From the NCBI GenBank assembly GCA_014799665.1, contig JAAVHP010000010.1:62001-126000 (forward strand): a stretch of DNA of 64,000 nt. The letters run 5' to 3'. The stretch is from Clostridiales bacterium (GTDB lineage: Bacteria; Bacillota; Clostridia; Christensenellales; Pumilibacteraceae). Shown here one piece after another: positions 48,032-56,617 of the stretch. Numbering within the stretch: the stretch's first letter is position 1; every line of letters starts with the position of its first letter. The translations under genes and the position numbers were made by a program. Under the pieces are notes generated by a model. It saw nothing but the letters and a program-made list of their open reading frames with translations. It had not been told where the DNA came from and made no database searches.

Positions 48032-51009
48032 GCGAGTTGTACCTCTATTTGACTGTATTTGCCGTTTCTGACGGCTTCGGCTTGTTCGCCGATTACTCTT
48101 TCCGTTTCGATCGTTTGCTTACCGATGAGCTTGTATCGGGCGACCTTAACTCCGTCCCAAGTGCTTCTGCCGCTGTTGTTTATGTACGTTACCTTCGTCG
48201 TGCCGAACAGCGTGAACGACGCCTTGCCGTCCTTAAAGAAGCTTTTTTCGAGCTTTGGTTCGAGCCTGAACTCCAAGCCGTGCTCGCCGAGTACGAACGG
48301 CTGCTCCGCGCCCATCATCGTGCGCCACATAGAGAGTATCTCTGCGTTCGCGCCCGTCAGCCGCGCCTGATAACCCTTGCCGTGCTTTGTTTCGTCGCCG
48401 TGGTTGCTCGTAACGATGAACGAGCTGTTTTCGAGCGTGCTTCTGCCGTAGCGTTCGGCGGGCATAAACGGAACGAGCCCCGTTTTAATTTGTGCGTAAA
48501 ATTCGTCGTACATACCCGCTTCGAGGAGCGCCAAAAGCGTTTTATAGCTCATGTGCAGGAAGCACGATTCGCGTTCCAGCCAGCCCGCAGGGAACGAGCG
48601 TATTCTGCCTATTTCGAGCGTTTCGCCGTCGAGCGGCTCTGACGTCTTGAACAGCCCGAGCTTTTCGTCGTACAGCGAAGAACGCTTTGCTCTTTCGTAG
48701 CTATCCCTATCACCTATCGCAAGTCCTTTCGCAACGCCCTCGGCAAAGTGCGGAAGCGCACGCGCCTCGAAGCTCGTCGGCAGTATGTATCCGTCGTCCG
48801 TTTCCGCGTAGTCCTTGACCTCAAAGGTAAGGTACGTGGGAAGCCAGCCGTCCGCAAGCGCCTTGGCGCGTTCCATGCCGTCCGTAAGCTTTTCCGCCGC
48901 AAGGTCGAGGAACTTGACAACGTCCGTGTGCTCGGCGGCGGCGAACACGCCTTCAAACCCTTTACCGTAAACTTTATCTAGATACGCCTGTTTTATTTCG
49001 CCGCTCGTAGCGTAAAACTCGTTATCGGTCGGCTTGCTTTTGAGAAGCGCTAGCATTGCATTAAACAAATCGTTTTGCTCGACCGCCCAATCGATATCTA
49101 CGAAATCGACAAACAGCTTGCGCAGCGTGTTTATAAGCCGAAGAAGCTCCAACCCGTCCGCAACGTTACTGCCGAACAGCGCGGGCAGACCGTTGGTCGC
49201 GTCGCACCAGCCGGGCTTACCGCCTTCCATGTCGATACCTATGCCGAGCGGGTCGAGCGTTGCAAGCTTGATCAAAACAAGGAACAAAAGCTTAGCGGCA
49301 AGCGAAGTGCGGTAATCGTCCGCGCCCGCTTTGAGCCAGCCGTCGTCGCCGTTCTTTTCGAGGCTGTACAGCCTGCGAATTGCGCCGTCCGCCGTCTTTT
49401 TGCAGCGGCGCGCACGCGGCAAAACCTTTACGCCCGACTTGAACCACCTTACATCAGTATTATAAAGAAGGTCTTCGCTCTTGTCGGGATAAACGTCGAG
49501 GTACGAGGTAACGAGGTCGATAAGGTACACGAAGTGGTCGGTCCAATACCCCTCGCCGAACTTGGCTTCGCAAACGGGCGTGCAGTCCTTAATGAACTCG
49601 TCGAGCTCGTCGCCGAATATACCGAGCGTCGAAACCACGTCGCCTACGGTGAACTTGCCACTTAATAGTTTTTCGTGCGCCTTATACCGTTCGGGTATTT
49701 TGTCGCAAACGTATTTCACGCCGAGTACGGACAACGGATTGTATCCGTCCGCCTGCAACAGCGAGAAGAAATATTTGATATTAAAGTCGCCGCACTCGGG
49801 CGTGATAACGGGATCGTTCCTGCGGTTTTGCACCACGTCGCGGAAATTGCCGTTGCCGCACGAATAGGGCTTGGGCTCGATATGAAACGCGTTATAGTCG
49901 CGTTCTGGATCGCCGTGCTTGCGCGAGAATACGTAATACGGCTTTCCGCCCGCGCTCACGGGCATACCGCCGCGGAGAACGTTATCGAAATAGCTTTGCT
50001 TTACGTACTCGTCGAACAGCGGATATGCGGTATGCGTTTCGACCTTGGCGGCTATGCGCTCCGCTTCCTTATCCGCCTCGTCCCGCATTGCGAGAATAAC
50101 CGGAACGGTAAGCGATTTTTTGAGAGTTTGTACAAGCTCTACGTTTTCGGCGTAGCCTATGAGCGAGCACACGGTGAGCGTTTGATTTGGCTCGACCGTT
50201 TTTTCGCCGTGCGCGAACGCGCAGAAAAACTCGTTCTCGTCGCGCTGATTTGCGAGCGCGCTGTCGTCTATGCCGTGCTTGTTATAGACCGCCGCCGTCG
50301 TTTTTGTGCGGTCCTCGCCGAACACCTTTTGCGGGTCGACGACCGTTTTATACTCGCCTATCGGCAGGAAGAAGTTGCCGCCGCTTATGCCGCGCACCTC
50401 GGCGGTGTCGGCCGTCGACGAACGCATTTTAACGAACGCGTATTCGGGCATACCCTCCGCCGCCATCCAGCTCTTGAACAGGTTGCCCGTTTCCTTGAAC
50501 GACGCGTTACACAAGCCGTAAGGCAGGATCTGCGCGAGCCCGTCGAGCAGCTCGACCTTTTGCGGCGCGGTTGTTTTATTGGTGTAAGTGACTATTCTCC
50601 CGAGCGCGGCGTAGCTGCGGTTGGGCACGCCGAAGTACTGCACGCTAAGTTCGTACGCGCGTGCGCTCTCGACGATAGTGAACCCGCTGCGCTTTATCTC
50701 CATGCGCGTTCTGTTTTTCGTGCCGACGCAGAATGGCTCGAACGGTTTTCCGTTAATGCGCAGGAACGTGCGGAAGCCCTGACGGGGCGCGTTGGCGTAC
50801 GCTATCTCGGCGGGAGAAAACTCCATGATGGGAAGCTCCTTGCCGCTCACGCCAAACCCCGCGATACCCTGACCGCGGTTTATGTAGAACGCCCACAACG
50901 GACAGCCGTTAAGCCCCGCGATACCGGGAAGAAAATCGGTAAACGGCGGCTTATCGCCGAAGTCCTGTATAACGAATTTTTCGTTATCGAAGAAGTAGTC
51001 TTTTTTCAT
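48028..51009 (-). CDS. Beta-glucan phosphorylase of the GH94/GH149/GH161 clan (GH161-like)
   Basis: Uses inorganic phosphate to split beta-linked glucan oligosaccharides, releasing glucose-1-phosphate. At 993 residues it is longer than classic GH94 cellobiose phosphorylases (about 800). Its start (FVIQDFGDKPPFTDFLPGIAG, then FYINRGQGI, then YANAPRQGFRTFL) is of the kind I associate with GH149/GH161 beta-1,3-oligoglucan phosphorylases of Firmicutes. The (alpha/alpha)6 barrel carries KPGWCDATNGLPALFGS near residue 598, with the likely general acid Asp. No signal peptide, so cytoplasmic. Upstream there is no clear ribosome binding site (the gap to the previous stop is 9 bp), suggesting coupling. 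Substrate assignment rests on family memory and GH81/GH16 context. Confidence 0.85.
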   Translation of the reverse strand: MKKDYFFDNEKFVIQDFGDKPPFTDFLPGIAGLNGCPLWAFYINRGQGIAGFGVSGKELPIMEFSPAEIAYANAPRQGFRTFLRINGKPFEPFCVGTKNRTRMEIKRSGFTIVESARAYELSVQYFGVPNRSYAALGRIVTYTNKTTAPQKVELLDGLAQILPYGLCNASFKETGNLFKSWMAAEGMPEYAFVKMRSSTADTAEVRGISGGNFFLPIGEYKTVVDPQKVFGEDRTKTTAAVYNKHGIDDSALANQRDENEFFCAFAHGEKTVEPNQTLTVCSLIGYAENVELVQTLKKSLTVPVILAMRDEADKEAERIAAKVETHTAYPLFDEYVKQSYFDNVLRGGMPVSAGGKPYYVFSRKHGDPERDYNAFHIEPKPYSCGNGNFRDVVQNRRNDPVITPECGDFNIKYFFSLLQADGYNPLSVLGVKYVCDKIPERYKAHEKLLSGKFTVGDVVSTLGIFGDELDEFIKDCTPVCEAKFGEGYWTDHFVYLIDLVTSYLDVYPDKSEDLLYNTDVRWFKSGVKVLPRARRCKKTADGAIRRLYSLEKNGDDGWLKAGADDYRTSLAAKLLFLVLIKLATLDPLGIGIDMEGGKPGWCDATNGLPALFGSNVADGLELLRLINTLRKLFVDFVDIDWAVEQNDLFNAMLALLKSKPTDNEFYATSGEIKQAYLDKVYGKGFEGVFAAAEHTDVVKFLDLAAEKLTDGMERAKALADGWLPTYLTFEVKDYAETDDGYILPTSFEARALPHFAEGVAKGLAIGDRDSYERAKRSSLYDEKLGLFKTSEPLDGETLEIGRIRSFPAGWLERESCFLHMSYKTLLALLEAGMYDEFYAQIKTGLVPFMPAERYGRSTLENSSFIVTSNHGDETKHGKGYQARLTGANAEILSMWRTMMGAEQPFVLGEHGLEFRLEPKLEKSFFKDGKASFTLFGTTKVTYINNSGRSTWDGVKVARYKLIGKQTIETERVIGEQAEAVRNGKYSQIEVQLA

Positions 51010-51018
51010 AAGTTAAAC

Positions 51019-52455
51019 TTATCTGCTTTGAATTTTGAGCGTGGGGAACGAACCGTAAGCGAAGGTCCAAACGTCCCTATCCCAGCCGTCCTCTACGGGG
51101 AAGTTATCGGGATCGAGCAAGAATTCCTTTCTGACAACGTCGGAGTTGATTATATCGCCCGCCTTGTAGAAAATGCCCTGCGAGGTATCCATCGCGCCGG
51201 GGAACGCGGGAATGGTGTAGTTGCCGAAAAATAATTCGAAGCCGAGCGTTCTGTCATATTGACCCGTATAATTACCTTCCTCGTTTTTATCTGCCTCTAC
51301 GTACTCGCCGTTTTCTAACTTATATTTACCTTCGTTTCTCGGGTTTTCGGCATACGTCGGGTTTGCCGCATAATACTCGATACGCTCGTTGATATAATCG
51401 TCGTAATCAAAGTCCGCAGGCACGCGACCCGTTTCCTTGTCGTAGCCGACGTGCAAAACGTAATCGTCGGCGACCGCCGCATAGCAATTCTTGATAATGC
51501 CGTTGTTCCAATCGGCAATGCCGCGCGAGCCGCCGCTCGACGAGTATACGACGATGCAGTTCTCTATCCTGCCCGCCGCGTCGCCCGAGCCGTTTACGCC
51601 CGCAATACCCGCCGAATGCTCGAAGTATCCGCCGTGGGAAAGTGAGCAGGTCACGGAGCAGTTTTTGATCAAACCGCCGTTCGCGCCGACTACTGCGGCG
51701 ACAAGCCCCTGACCGTTGACGGTGATGTTGGAGAAGTTGGTGTTAATGATTTGCGCGCTGCCGCCCGTCGACATGAATATGCCGTTGTTGTAGTTGCGCC
51801 CATTGCCTTGCTGACCGCCGAGCGACGGGCCTTGACCGACGCCGTCCTCGCCTTCCGCCCAGTCGCGGGCTTGAACGGTGATATTTTTAACCGAATAGCC
51901 CATGCCGTCAAAAACGCCCTCGAACGTGCCGGTGCTGTCGGCGCTCGTTACGGGCTTGCCGATCGGGAAGAACATTTGATTGGCGAAGTCTATATCCGCG
52001 CCGAGAACGAACACGCCGTTAAGGTTGGAGCGAATGCTGTTAAAGTCCTCTACCGTGTAAATGACCTTGCTGACTACGCGCACCGAGATCTCGGTATAGC
52101 TGTTGTCGACGAAAACTCTTATACGCTTATCGCCAGCCGTTTCGTTAGCGAAAACGCTCTTGTCGATAATGAGCACATCGTTCTTGAACGTATATTCCTT
52201 GCTTTCGAGAACGCGGTACTTGAACGACACCTTTTGGATCTTTTCGGTCTCGAACGTGATACGCACGTCGTCGGGGCGTTCGAGCTCGTAGTACGCGACC
52301 TCGGAATGATGCTTGACGCTCTCGGCAACGCCGCTCGAAATACCGACGTTGGGCGCGGTGGTGAGCATATCGCTATTTGCGTCGCACGCCGCAAGCGGGG
52401 CTATGCAGCAAACGGCAACCGCCGCGGCTATAAGTGATTTCATTATCTTTTTCAT
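51019..52455 (-). CDS. GLUG-repeat-like surface lipoprotein
   Basis: A 478-residue lipoprotein (lipobox LAAC, Cys24) without a catalytic signature. A beta-rich N-terminal domain (about 30-140) is followed by GLUG/right-handed beta-helix-type turns: TGTFEGVFDGMGYSVKNITV near 195, IINTNFSNITVNGQGLVAAVVG near 255, LIKNCSVTCSLSHGG, IENCIVVYSS and IIKNCYAAV. The regular spacing (about 25 residues) indicates a short beta-solenoid. Such proteins often bind polysaccharide at the cell surface. It lies between the importer permeases and the phosphorylase, so a glucan-binding role is likely but not shown. Confidence 0.65.
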   Translation of the reverse strand: MKKIMKSLIAAAVAVCCIAPLAACDANSDMLTTAPNVGISSGVAESVKHHSEVAYYELERPDDVRITFETEKIQKVSFKYRVLESKEYTFKNDVLIIDKSVFANETAGDKRIRVFVDNSYTEISVRVVSKVIYTVEDFNSIRSNLNGVFVLGADIDFANQMFFPIGKPVTSADSTGTFEGVFDGMGYSVKNITVQARDWAEGEDGVGQGPSLGGQQGNGRNYNNGIFMSTGGSAQIINTNFSNITVNGQGLVAAVVGANGGLIKNCSVTCSLSHGGYFEHSAGIAGVNGSGDAAGRIENCIVVYSSSGGSRGIADWNNGIIKNCYAAVADDYVLHVGYDKETGRVPADFDYDDYINERIEYYAANPTYAENPRNEGKYKLENGEYVEADKNEEGNYTGQYDRTLGFELFFGNYTIPAFPGAMDTSQGIFYKAGDIINSDVVRKEFLLDPDNFPVEDGWDRDVWTFAYGSFPTLKIQSR

Positions 52456-52508
52456 AGTTTCACACCTTGAAAATGAGTTGAGAATTATCGACTGACTTTA
52501 ATTCCTAA

Positions 52509-53531
52509 TTAACCCTTCAATCCGCCGACTGTCATATTGTTCATAATAGTCTTTTGGAACGCACAGAACAGGATCAGAATGGGAATAGTCGCCGTGACCG
52601 CAGTTGCGAGAACCAACGGATAGTTGGGGTCGTATGCAAGCTGGTCTGACATATCTTTAAGACCCAGCGCGATCGTAGGCATACTGTTGAGATAGAAGTA
52701 CGGGGTTTGGTAATCGCACCACAAGCCCATGAACGTAAGTACGCCGACCGCAGTGAGCGCGGGACGCGCCATAGGCACCATGATCTGTATGAAGATCCTG
52801 AAATCGGACGCGCCGTCTATCTGCGCCGCTTCCGCATACGTCCAGCTGATACTCTTAAAGTATGCGTAAAGGAACAAGAAGTTAAAGCCGAAGCCGCCCG
52901 AATACAAGAACCAAACGCCGACGATGTTATCGACGAGCCCGAGGTTTTGCATAAGGCGGTACTGCGCGGGCAGCGTGCCTACGATAGGTACCATCATGGA
53001 AACGATAACTACGTTATAGATAATGCCGCGACCGTGGAACTTGTACTTAGCCATAGTGTAGGACGCGAGCGTGCACGATACGAGCGTAACCACCACGCCG
53101 CCGCCTACGACCAAGAGCGAGTTGAGGTACATACCCAAAACCGACGTACCCTTTACCTTATAGTTGAACGCTTCTATATAGTTCTGGAACCCCGCAGAAA
53201 AACTCAAACTCCACTTGTTCATACCGAAGTCGATCGGGTCCTTGAACGAGTTTAAAAGTATCCAGGAGAACGGGATAATGAGCAACAACGCGTAGATAAC
53301 GAACAGAATAAAAACGATAGTGAACAGTATGCTTTTTCCGGGACCCGCCGCCCTCGCCGCGCCGATCGTATGGCGATAAAACCAATTCTTCGATTTATTG
53401 CCGACCGGCTTCATGCCGAGGATCTTTTTACTGTCAAGCTCGGACTCGACCGCGCTGTCGAGCATGATGTCCGCGTCGGTGATAACGTAATCTTCGGGCT
53501 TGTATGTTACGGGAGATTTAACGTCTTCCAT
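52509..53531 (-). CDS. Carbohydrate ABC transporter permease (MalG/LacG type)
   Basis: Second membrane subunit of the array's sugar importer. The 340-residue protein has an unusually long hydrophilic N-terminus (about 70 residues) before the first of six helices. The CUT1 permease EAA loop reads TYAEAAQIDGASDFRIFIQIMVP near residue 245. AGGAGGACG precedes the ATG at 53531; it follows the MalF-type gene by 10 bp. Works with the adjacent permease, the binding protein at 54646-56388 and the ATPase at 36496-38244. Confidence 0.92.
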   Translation of the reverse strand: MEDVKSPVTYKPEDYVITDADIMLDSAVESELDSKKILGMKPVGNKSKNWFYRHTIGAARAAGPGKSILFTIVFILFVIYALLLIIPFSWILLNSFKDPIDFGMNKWSLSFSAGFQNYIEAFNYKVKGTSVLGMYLNSLLVVGGGVVVTLVSCTLASYTMAKYKFHGRGIIYNVVIVSMMVPIVGTLPAQYRLMQNLGLVDNIVGVWFLYSGGFGFNFLFLYAYFKSISWTYAEAAQIDGASDFRIFIQIMVPMARPALTAVGVLTFMGLWCDYQTPYFYLNSMPTIALGLKDMSDQLAYDPNYPLVLATAVTATIPILILFCAFQKTIMNNMTVGGLKG

Positions 53532-53541
53532 TTCGTCCTCC

Positions 53542-54633
53542 TTAATAGTTGATATTCGCAAAGAATTTATCGAGCGACCAACGCGTAAGCAGGATGACGG
53601 GCGCGACGACGATAGTCGTCATAATGCCGAGCGTCGCCGCCTGAACGTTACCCGAGTTATCGGTAGCCTTATTGAATATCCAAAGCCCGAGCGTCATCGT
53701 GTCGTCCATGAGCTTGTCGGTAAGGAACAACGGCTGGAAAACGACCGTGAAAATTCCCATCATCGACATTATGAACAGCGTAACGAGCGTCGGCCAAATC
53801 ATGGGGATAATAATGCGGAACAGCTCGCCCATCGTTCCCACGCCGTCCAAGCCCGCCGATTCGAGCACTTCGCTCGGCACGCGCTTGATAGTTCCCGAAA
53901 GGAGCAATAGGTTTCCGCCTATTCCCGCCCACACGGTGAACCCGTATACAGTCCAGCGCACTTTGGGCGGAACGAGCAGGCTCGGCGCTTCGAGGTTAAA
54001 GCCCTCGTACAGCTTGCCCAAGAGCCCGTCGACCTTGATCATATTGGTAAAGCCGAGAACGAGCACCACGAGCGGTATAATGGACGGAAGATAGAAGATT
54101 ATGCGGAAGAAGCCGGAGCACGGGATCTTTCTGCACAGGAAGTACGAGACTATAAGGCAGATCGGGAATATAATGAACATTCCCACGACCGAGTGCAGGA
54201 GCGAGTTCACGAACATTACCTTGTACGCCGGGTCTACCCTGAACTTCTCGAACCAGTTCGCGTAGTTCTCGAACCCGACCCAACGCCAGCCCTCTCTCGT
54301 GTCGTACTTTTGGAAGGTCATGAGTATCGAGTCGAAGTTGACGAACGCCCACATAATTACGAACTGTAAAACGGGGTACGCCAGCATACAGACGATGAAA
54401 AGCCCGCGTAAAAACTTGCGCTTGTTAAACGACCTGCGCCCCTTTTTCTTTCTTTTCCCGGGCACGTAGTCCTTGCCGAGCTCGCCTACGTCGTCGATAG
54501 AGATATCGTCGACTGCCGTTTGGGTTCCGTCGAGCATTACTTCGGCTTCGGCGCTATCCGCCTGTTCCGCAGTAGCTTGCATATTTTCCTCGGCACGTAA
54601 TTTTGCCGCGGCTTGCATATTTATAATCGGCAT
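53542..54633 (-). CDS. Carbohydrate ABC transporter permease (MalF/LplB type)
   Basis: First membrane subunit of the sugar importer. The 363-residue product starts with about 80 hydrophilic residues (acidic, then basic GKRKKKGRRSFNKRK) before six helices. The EAA loop is VLESAGLDGVGTMGELFRIIIP near residue 275. GAGGAAAAT precedes the ATG at 54633, 12 bp after the binding-protein stop. CUT1-type permeases like this take up oligosaccharides, in keeping with products of the GH81 and GH16 enzymes. Confidence 0.92.
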   Translation of the reverse strand: MPIINMQAAAKLRAEENMQATAEQADSAEAEVMLDGTQTAVDDISIDDVGELGKDYVPGKRKKKGRRSFNKRKFLRGLFIVCMLAYPVLQFVIMWAFVNFDSILMTFQKYDTREGWRWVGFENYANWFEKFRVDPAYKVMFVNSLLHSVVGMFIIFPICLIVSYFLCRKIPCSGFFRIIFYLPSIIPLVVLVLGFTNMIKVDGLLGKLYEGFNLEAPSLLVPPKVRWTVYGFTVWAGIGGNLLLLSGTIKRVPSEVLESAGLDGVGTMGELFRIIIPMIWPTLVTLFIMSMMGIFTVVFQPLFLTDKLMDDTMTLGLWIFNKATDNSGNVQAATLGIMTTIVVAPVILLTRWSLDKFFANINY

Positions 54634-54645
54634 ATTTTCCTCGAA

Positions 54646-56388
54646 TTACAGGTCTTTCTTGTACGTTTCCCAACGCGCGGTGATGATCTTATCATACAAA
54701 TACGGGATCAAATCGGTCGGCTTATACGATTGAAGACCGCTGCTCTTTTCGGTAGCCGTGGGCTCTGCGCCCTGCCATGCTTTGAGATAGAAGTACGAGT
54801 TGGTCGGCCAAATAGTCGTCATGCGCGCCGAGCCTCTGAGGTCGGTCTTGCGCATCATGGGATGCTGCGTGTAGTTGTTGAACTTAGTGCTGTTGCGGTC
54901 GATCTCGAATATCGACTTCTGCCACGCGGTAGCTTTATCCACGCCGTCCTCTACGAACGAATCCCAGTAGTTATATTTATAAGGAAGAACGGTGCCGCCG
55001 CTGAGCTTGGTAAAGAGCTGCGCGTTTTCTTCCTTTTGCATGAACAGAAGGAACTCTACCGCAAGGTCTCTGCCCGTCGATTTGGCGGGGATCATAACGC
55101 TGTCGCCGAACGAGCTAGTGAACGAAACGCGGTTATAAGTGTTGCCGTTGACGGTGATAGTCTTTTCGGTAACGCCCGCGTCGGCGTGAATGGCGTCGAT
55201 TGTTTTGGCGGCGTCGGTCGCGTCCTTGGGAAGAACTTTGCCCTCGGCGTCGAGCTTAACGTTGGAAATGATAGGCGTGGGCATGATCGAAACCTCTTGC
55301 CCGTATCTTTCGAGATAAAGCTTGGACTCGTATTCGATCCAGCACGCCGCAGGGGTCATTGCGCCCGCGCCGCTGGCAAACGCCTGCTCGTTCTCGAACT
55401 TACTCATATTGCTTATCTTGCTCGTCGACCAAGACTTGTTTTCGCCACAAACAAGGTCGTACCACAGCTGATACGCCTGCTGGTATTCCGCCCAGCCTAC
55501 GTACGTGCTGTTTTCCTTGTCGACCGTGCCGTCGGCGTTTCGAACGACCGCGAACTTTTCGGGATTGTAAACTTCTTTATCGGGGTTGTTCTGTTTAGAA
55601 GTATCCAAATTGAAGTTCTCGTCCACGTTGCCGAAGTTCTTGAACGTATTCATGGTCTCGGGACCGGCGAGCTGACCCCACCAATCGAAAAGAACGTAGT
55701 CCCACTGCCACTCCTCGGAAACGCCCGACCAGGTAAAGGGAGTTATGATACCCGAGTCAGCCTCGTTGGGATCGACGAGAAGATGCGCGTCGTTTATATC
55801 CTTGCAGTATTGCAGAAGCTCGTAATAATCGACGGGCGCCGTTCTGTTCCATTTGCGAGTTTCGCCCTGTTTTTCGAGCCAGCTGTCCACGCGGTCCATA
55901 ACGGTCATGTTGTACGCGATACCCGCAGTACCGATAGTCCACGGAACCTTATAATAATGTCCGTCGTAGCGCGCCGAAGCGAGAACGTCGTCGTCCCAAA
56001 TGCGATCGGCAAAGGTCGTGCCTTTGTCGTCGACCTCGGTAGCGTACAAATCGTCCAAGCAGTAAATTTGTCCGGGCGCGACGAAGTCCTCCCACGTAAC
56101 GTCGTGGCAGAAGATCAAATCGTAATCGGTACCGTTCTTCATCATGTTGGGAACAGCGTCTATAAGCTGAGTGTCGCCGTCCGTTCTGACCGTAACACCG
56201 TCATGCTCGGCTTCGAACTTACGCGCAAGCTGCTCTACCCACTCGGAGCCGTAGCCGCCCTTAAAGTAGGTTATCCACAATTCGTTCTCGCTCTTTTTGC
56301 TGCCGCAGCCTACAAGCCCGCCGATAGCGGCGCTCGATACGGTCATAGTAGCGGCAAGTGCAAGTGCAACGAGTCTTTTCTTTTTCAT
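54646..56388 (-). CDS. Carbohydrate ABC transporter substrate-binding lipoprotein
   Basis: First gene of the 25-kb array. It binds sugar outside the cell for the CUT1 importer. The 580-residue lipoprotein (lipobox LVGC, Cys28) is larger than most binding proteins (about 420), as is common for those taking longer oligosaccharides. A family-typical core runs through ELWITYFKGGYGSEWVEQLARKFEAEHDG (in part) and EFLLFMQKEENAQLFTKLSGG near residue 440. GGAGGA lies before tandem ATG codons; the second (56388) is at better spacing. A TTGACA-17-TATAAT promoter and a GAAAYCGRTTTC operator lie upstream. Confidence 0.92.
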   Translation of the reverse strand: MKKKRLVALALAATMTVSSAAIGGLVGCGSKKSENELWITYFKGGYGSEWVEQLARKFEAEHDGVTVRTDGDTQLIDAVPNMMKNGTDYDLIFCHDVTWEDFVAPGQIYCLDDLYATEVDDKGTTFADRIWDDDVLASARYDGHYYKVPWTIGTAGIAYNMTVMDRVDSWLEKQGETRKWNRTAPVDYYELLQYCKDINDAHLLVDPNEADSGIITPFTWSGVSEEWQWDYVLFDWWGQLAGPETMNTFKNFGNVDENFNLDTSKQNNPDKEVYNPEKFAVVRNADGTVDKENSTYVGWAEYQQAYQLWYDLVCGENKSWSTSKISNMSKFENEQAFASGAGAMTPAACWIEYESKLYLERYGQEVSIMPTPIISNVKLDAEGKVLPKDATDAAKTIDAIHADAGVTEKTITVNGNTYNRVSFTSSFGDSVMIPAKSTGRDLAVEFLLFMQKEENAQLFTKLSGGTVLPYKYNYWDSFVEDGVDKATAWQKSIFEIDRNSTKFNNYTQHPMMRKTDLRGSARMTTIWPTNSYFYLKAWQGAEPTATEKSSGLQSYKPTDLIPYLYDKIITARWETYKKDL

Positions 56389-56419
56389 CATTCATTCCTC
56401 CATTTTTGATTTCTTTTTA

Positions 56420-56431
56420 GAAATCGGTTTC
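56420..56431. promoter_or_regulatory. LacI-type operator O1 (binding-protein side)
   Basis: GAAATCGGTTTC within TAGAAATCGGTTTCCA, about 40 bp downstream of the predicted start of the minus-strand array promoter: a roadblock position. Same palindrome at 56589 and 59342. Confidence 0.85.
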
Positions 56432-56475
56432 CAATGTGGGCAAAAAAATATAGGATTTGCCCTTATGATATTAGG

Positions 56476-56504
56476 ATTATAGCATACAAAATAGGGGTTG
56501 TCAA
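56476..56504 (-). promoter_or_regulatory. Promoter of the glucan-glycogen array
   Basis: Minus strand TTGACA (56504-56499), 17-bp spacer, TATAAT (56481-56476). It is the only strong promoter found driving the thirteen genes down to glgA. Confidence 0.88.
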
Positions 56505-56544
56505 TATAATTTTCAAATTTTTTTACATTTTTTTTAAAAAAACA

Positions 56545-56574
56545 TTGACAATAGCCCACCGATAATGCTACAAT
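56545..56574 (+). promoter_or_regulatory. Promoter of the GH16 laminarinase gene
   Basis: TTGACA (56545-56550), 18-bp spacer, TACAAT (56569-56574). Expected +1 near 56581, immediately before operator O2. Confidence 0.8.
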
Positions 56575-56585
56575 AGGCTTAGATT

Positions 56586-56603
56586 TTAGAAATCGGTTTC
56601 TAA
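56586..56603. promoter_or_regulatory. LacI-type operator O2 (GH16 side)
   Basis: Extended palindrome TTTAGAAATCGGTTTCTAAA region with core GAAATCGGTTTC (56589-56600), just downstream of +1 and overlapping the leader; it ends 10 bp before the GGGAGG binding site. Confidence 0.9.
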
Positions 56604-56617
56604 AACGGGAGGAAATA

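Noticed and set aside
49675..51234. A 519-codon plus-strand frame opposite the phosphorylase
   Set aside because: Antisense shadow; no homology-like features, crosses the end of two minus-strand genes.
54613..56409. A 598-codon plus-strand open frame opposite the sugar-binding lipoprotein
   Set aside because: It is the complement of a well-supported lipoprotein gene; the frame lacks stops because of codon bias, and its product (His/Arg/Val-rich) resembles no protein.
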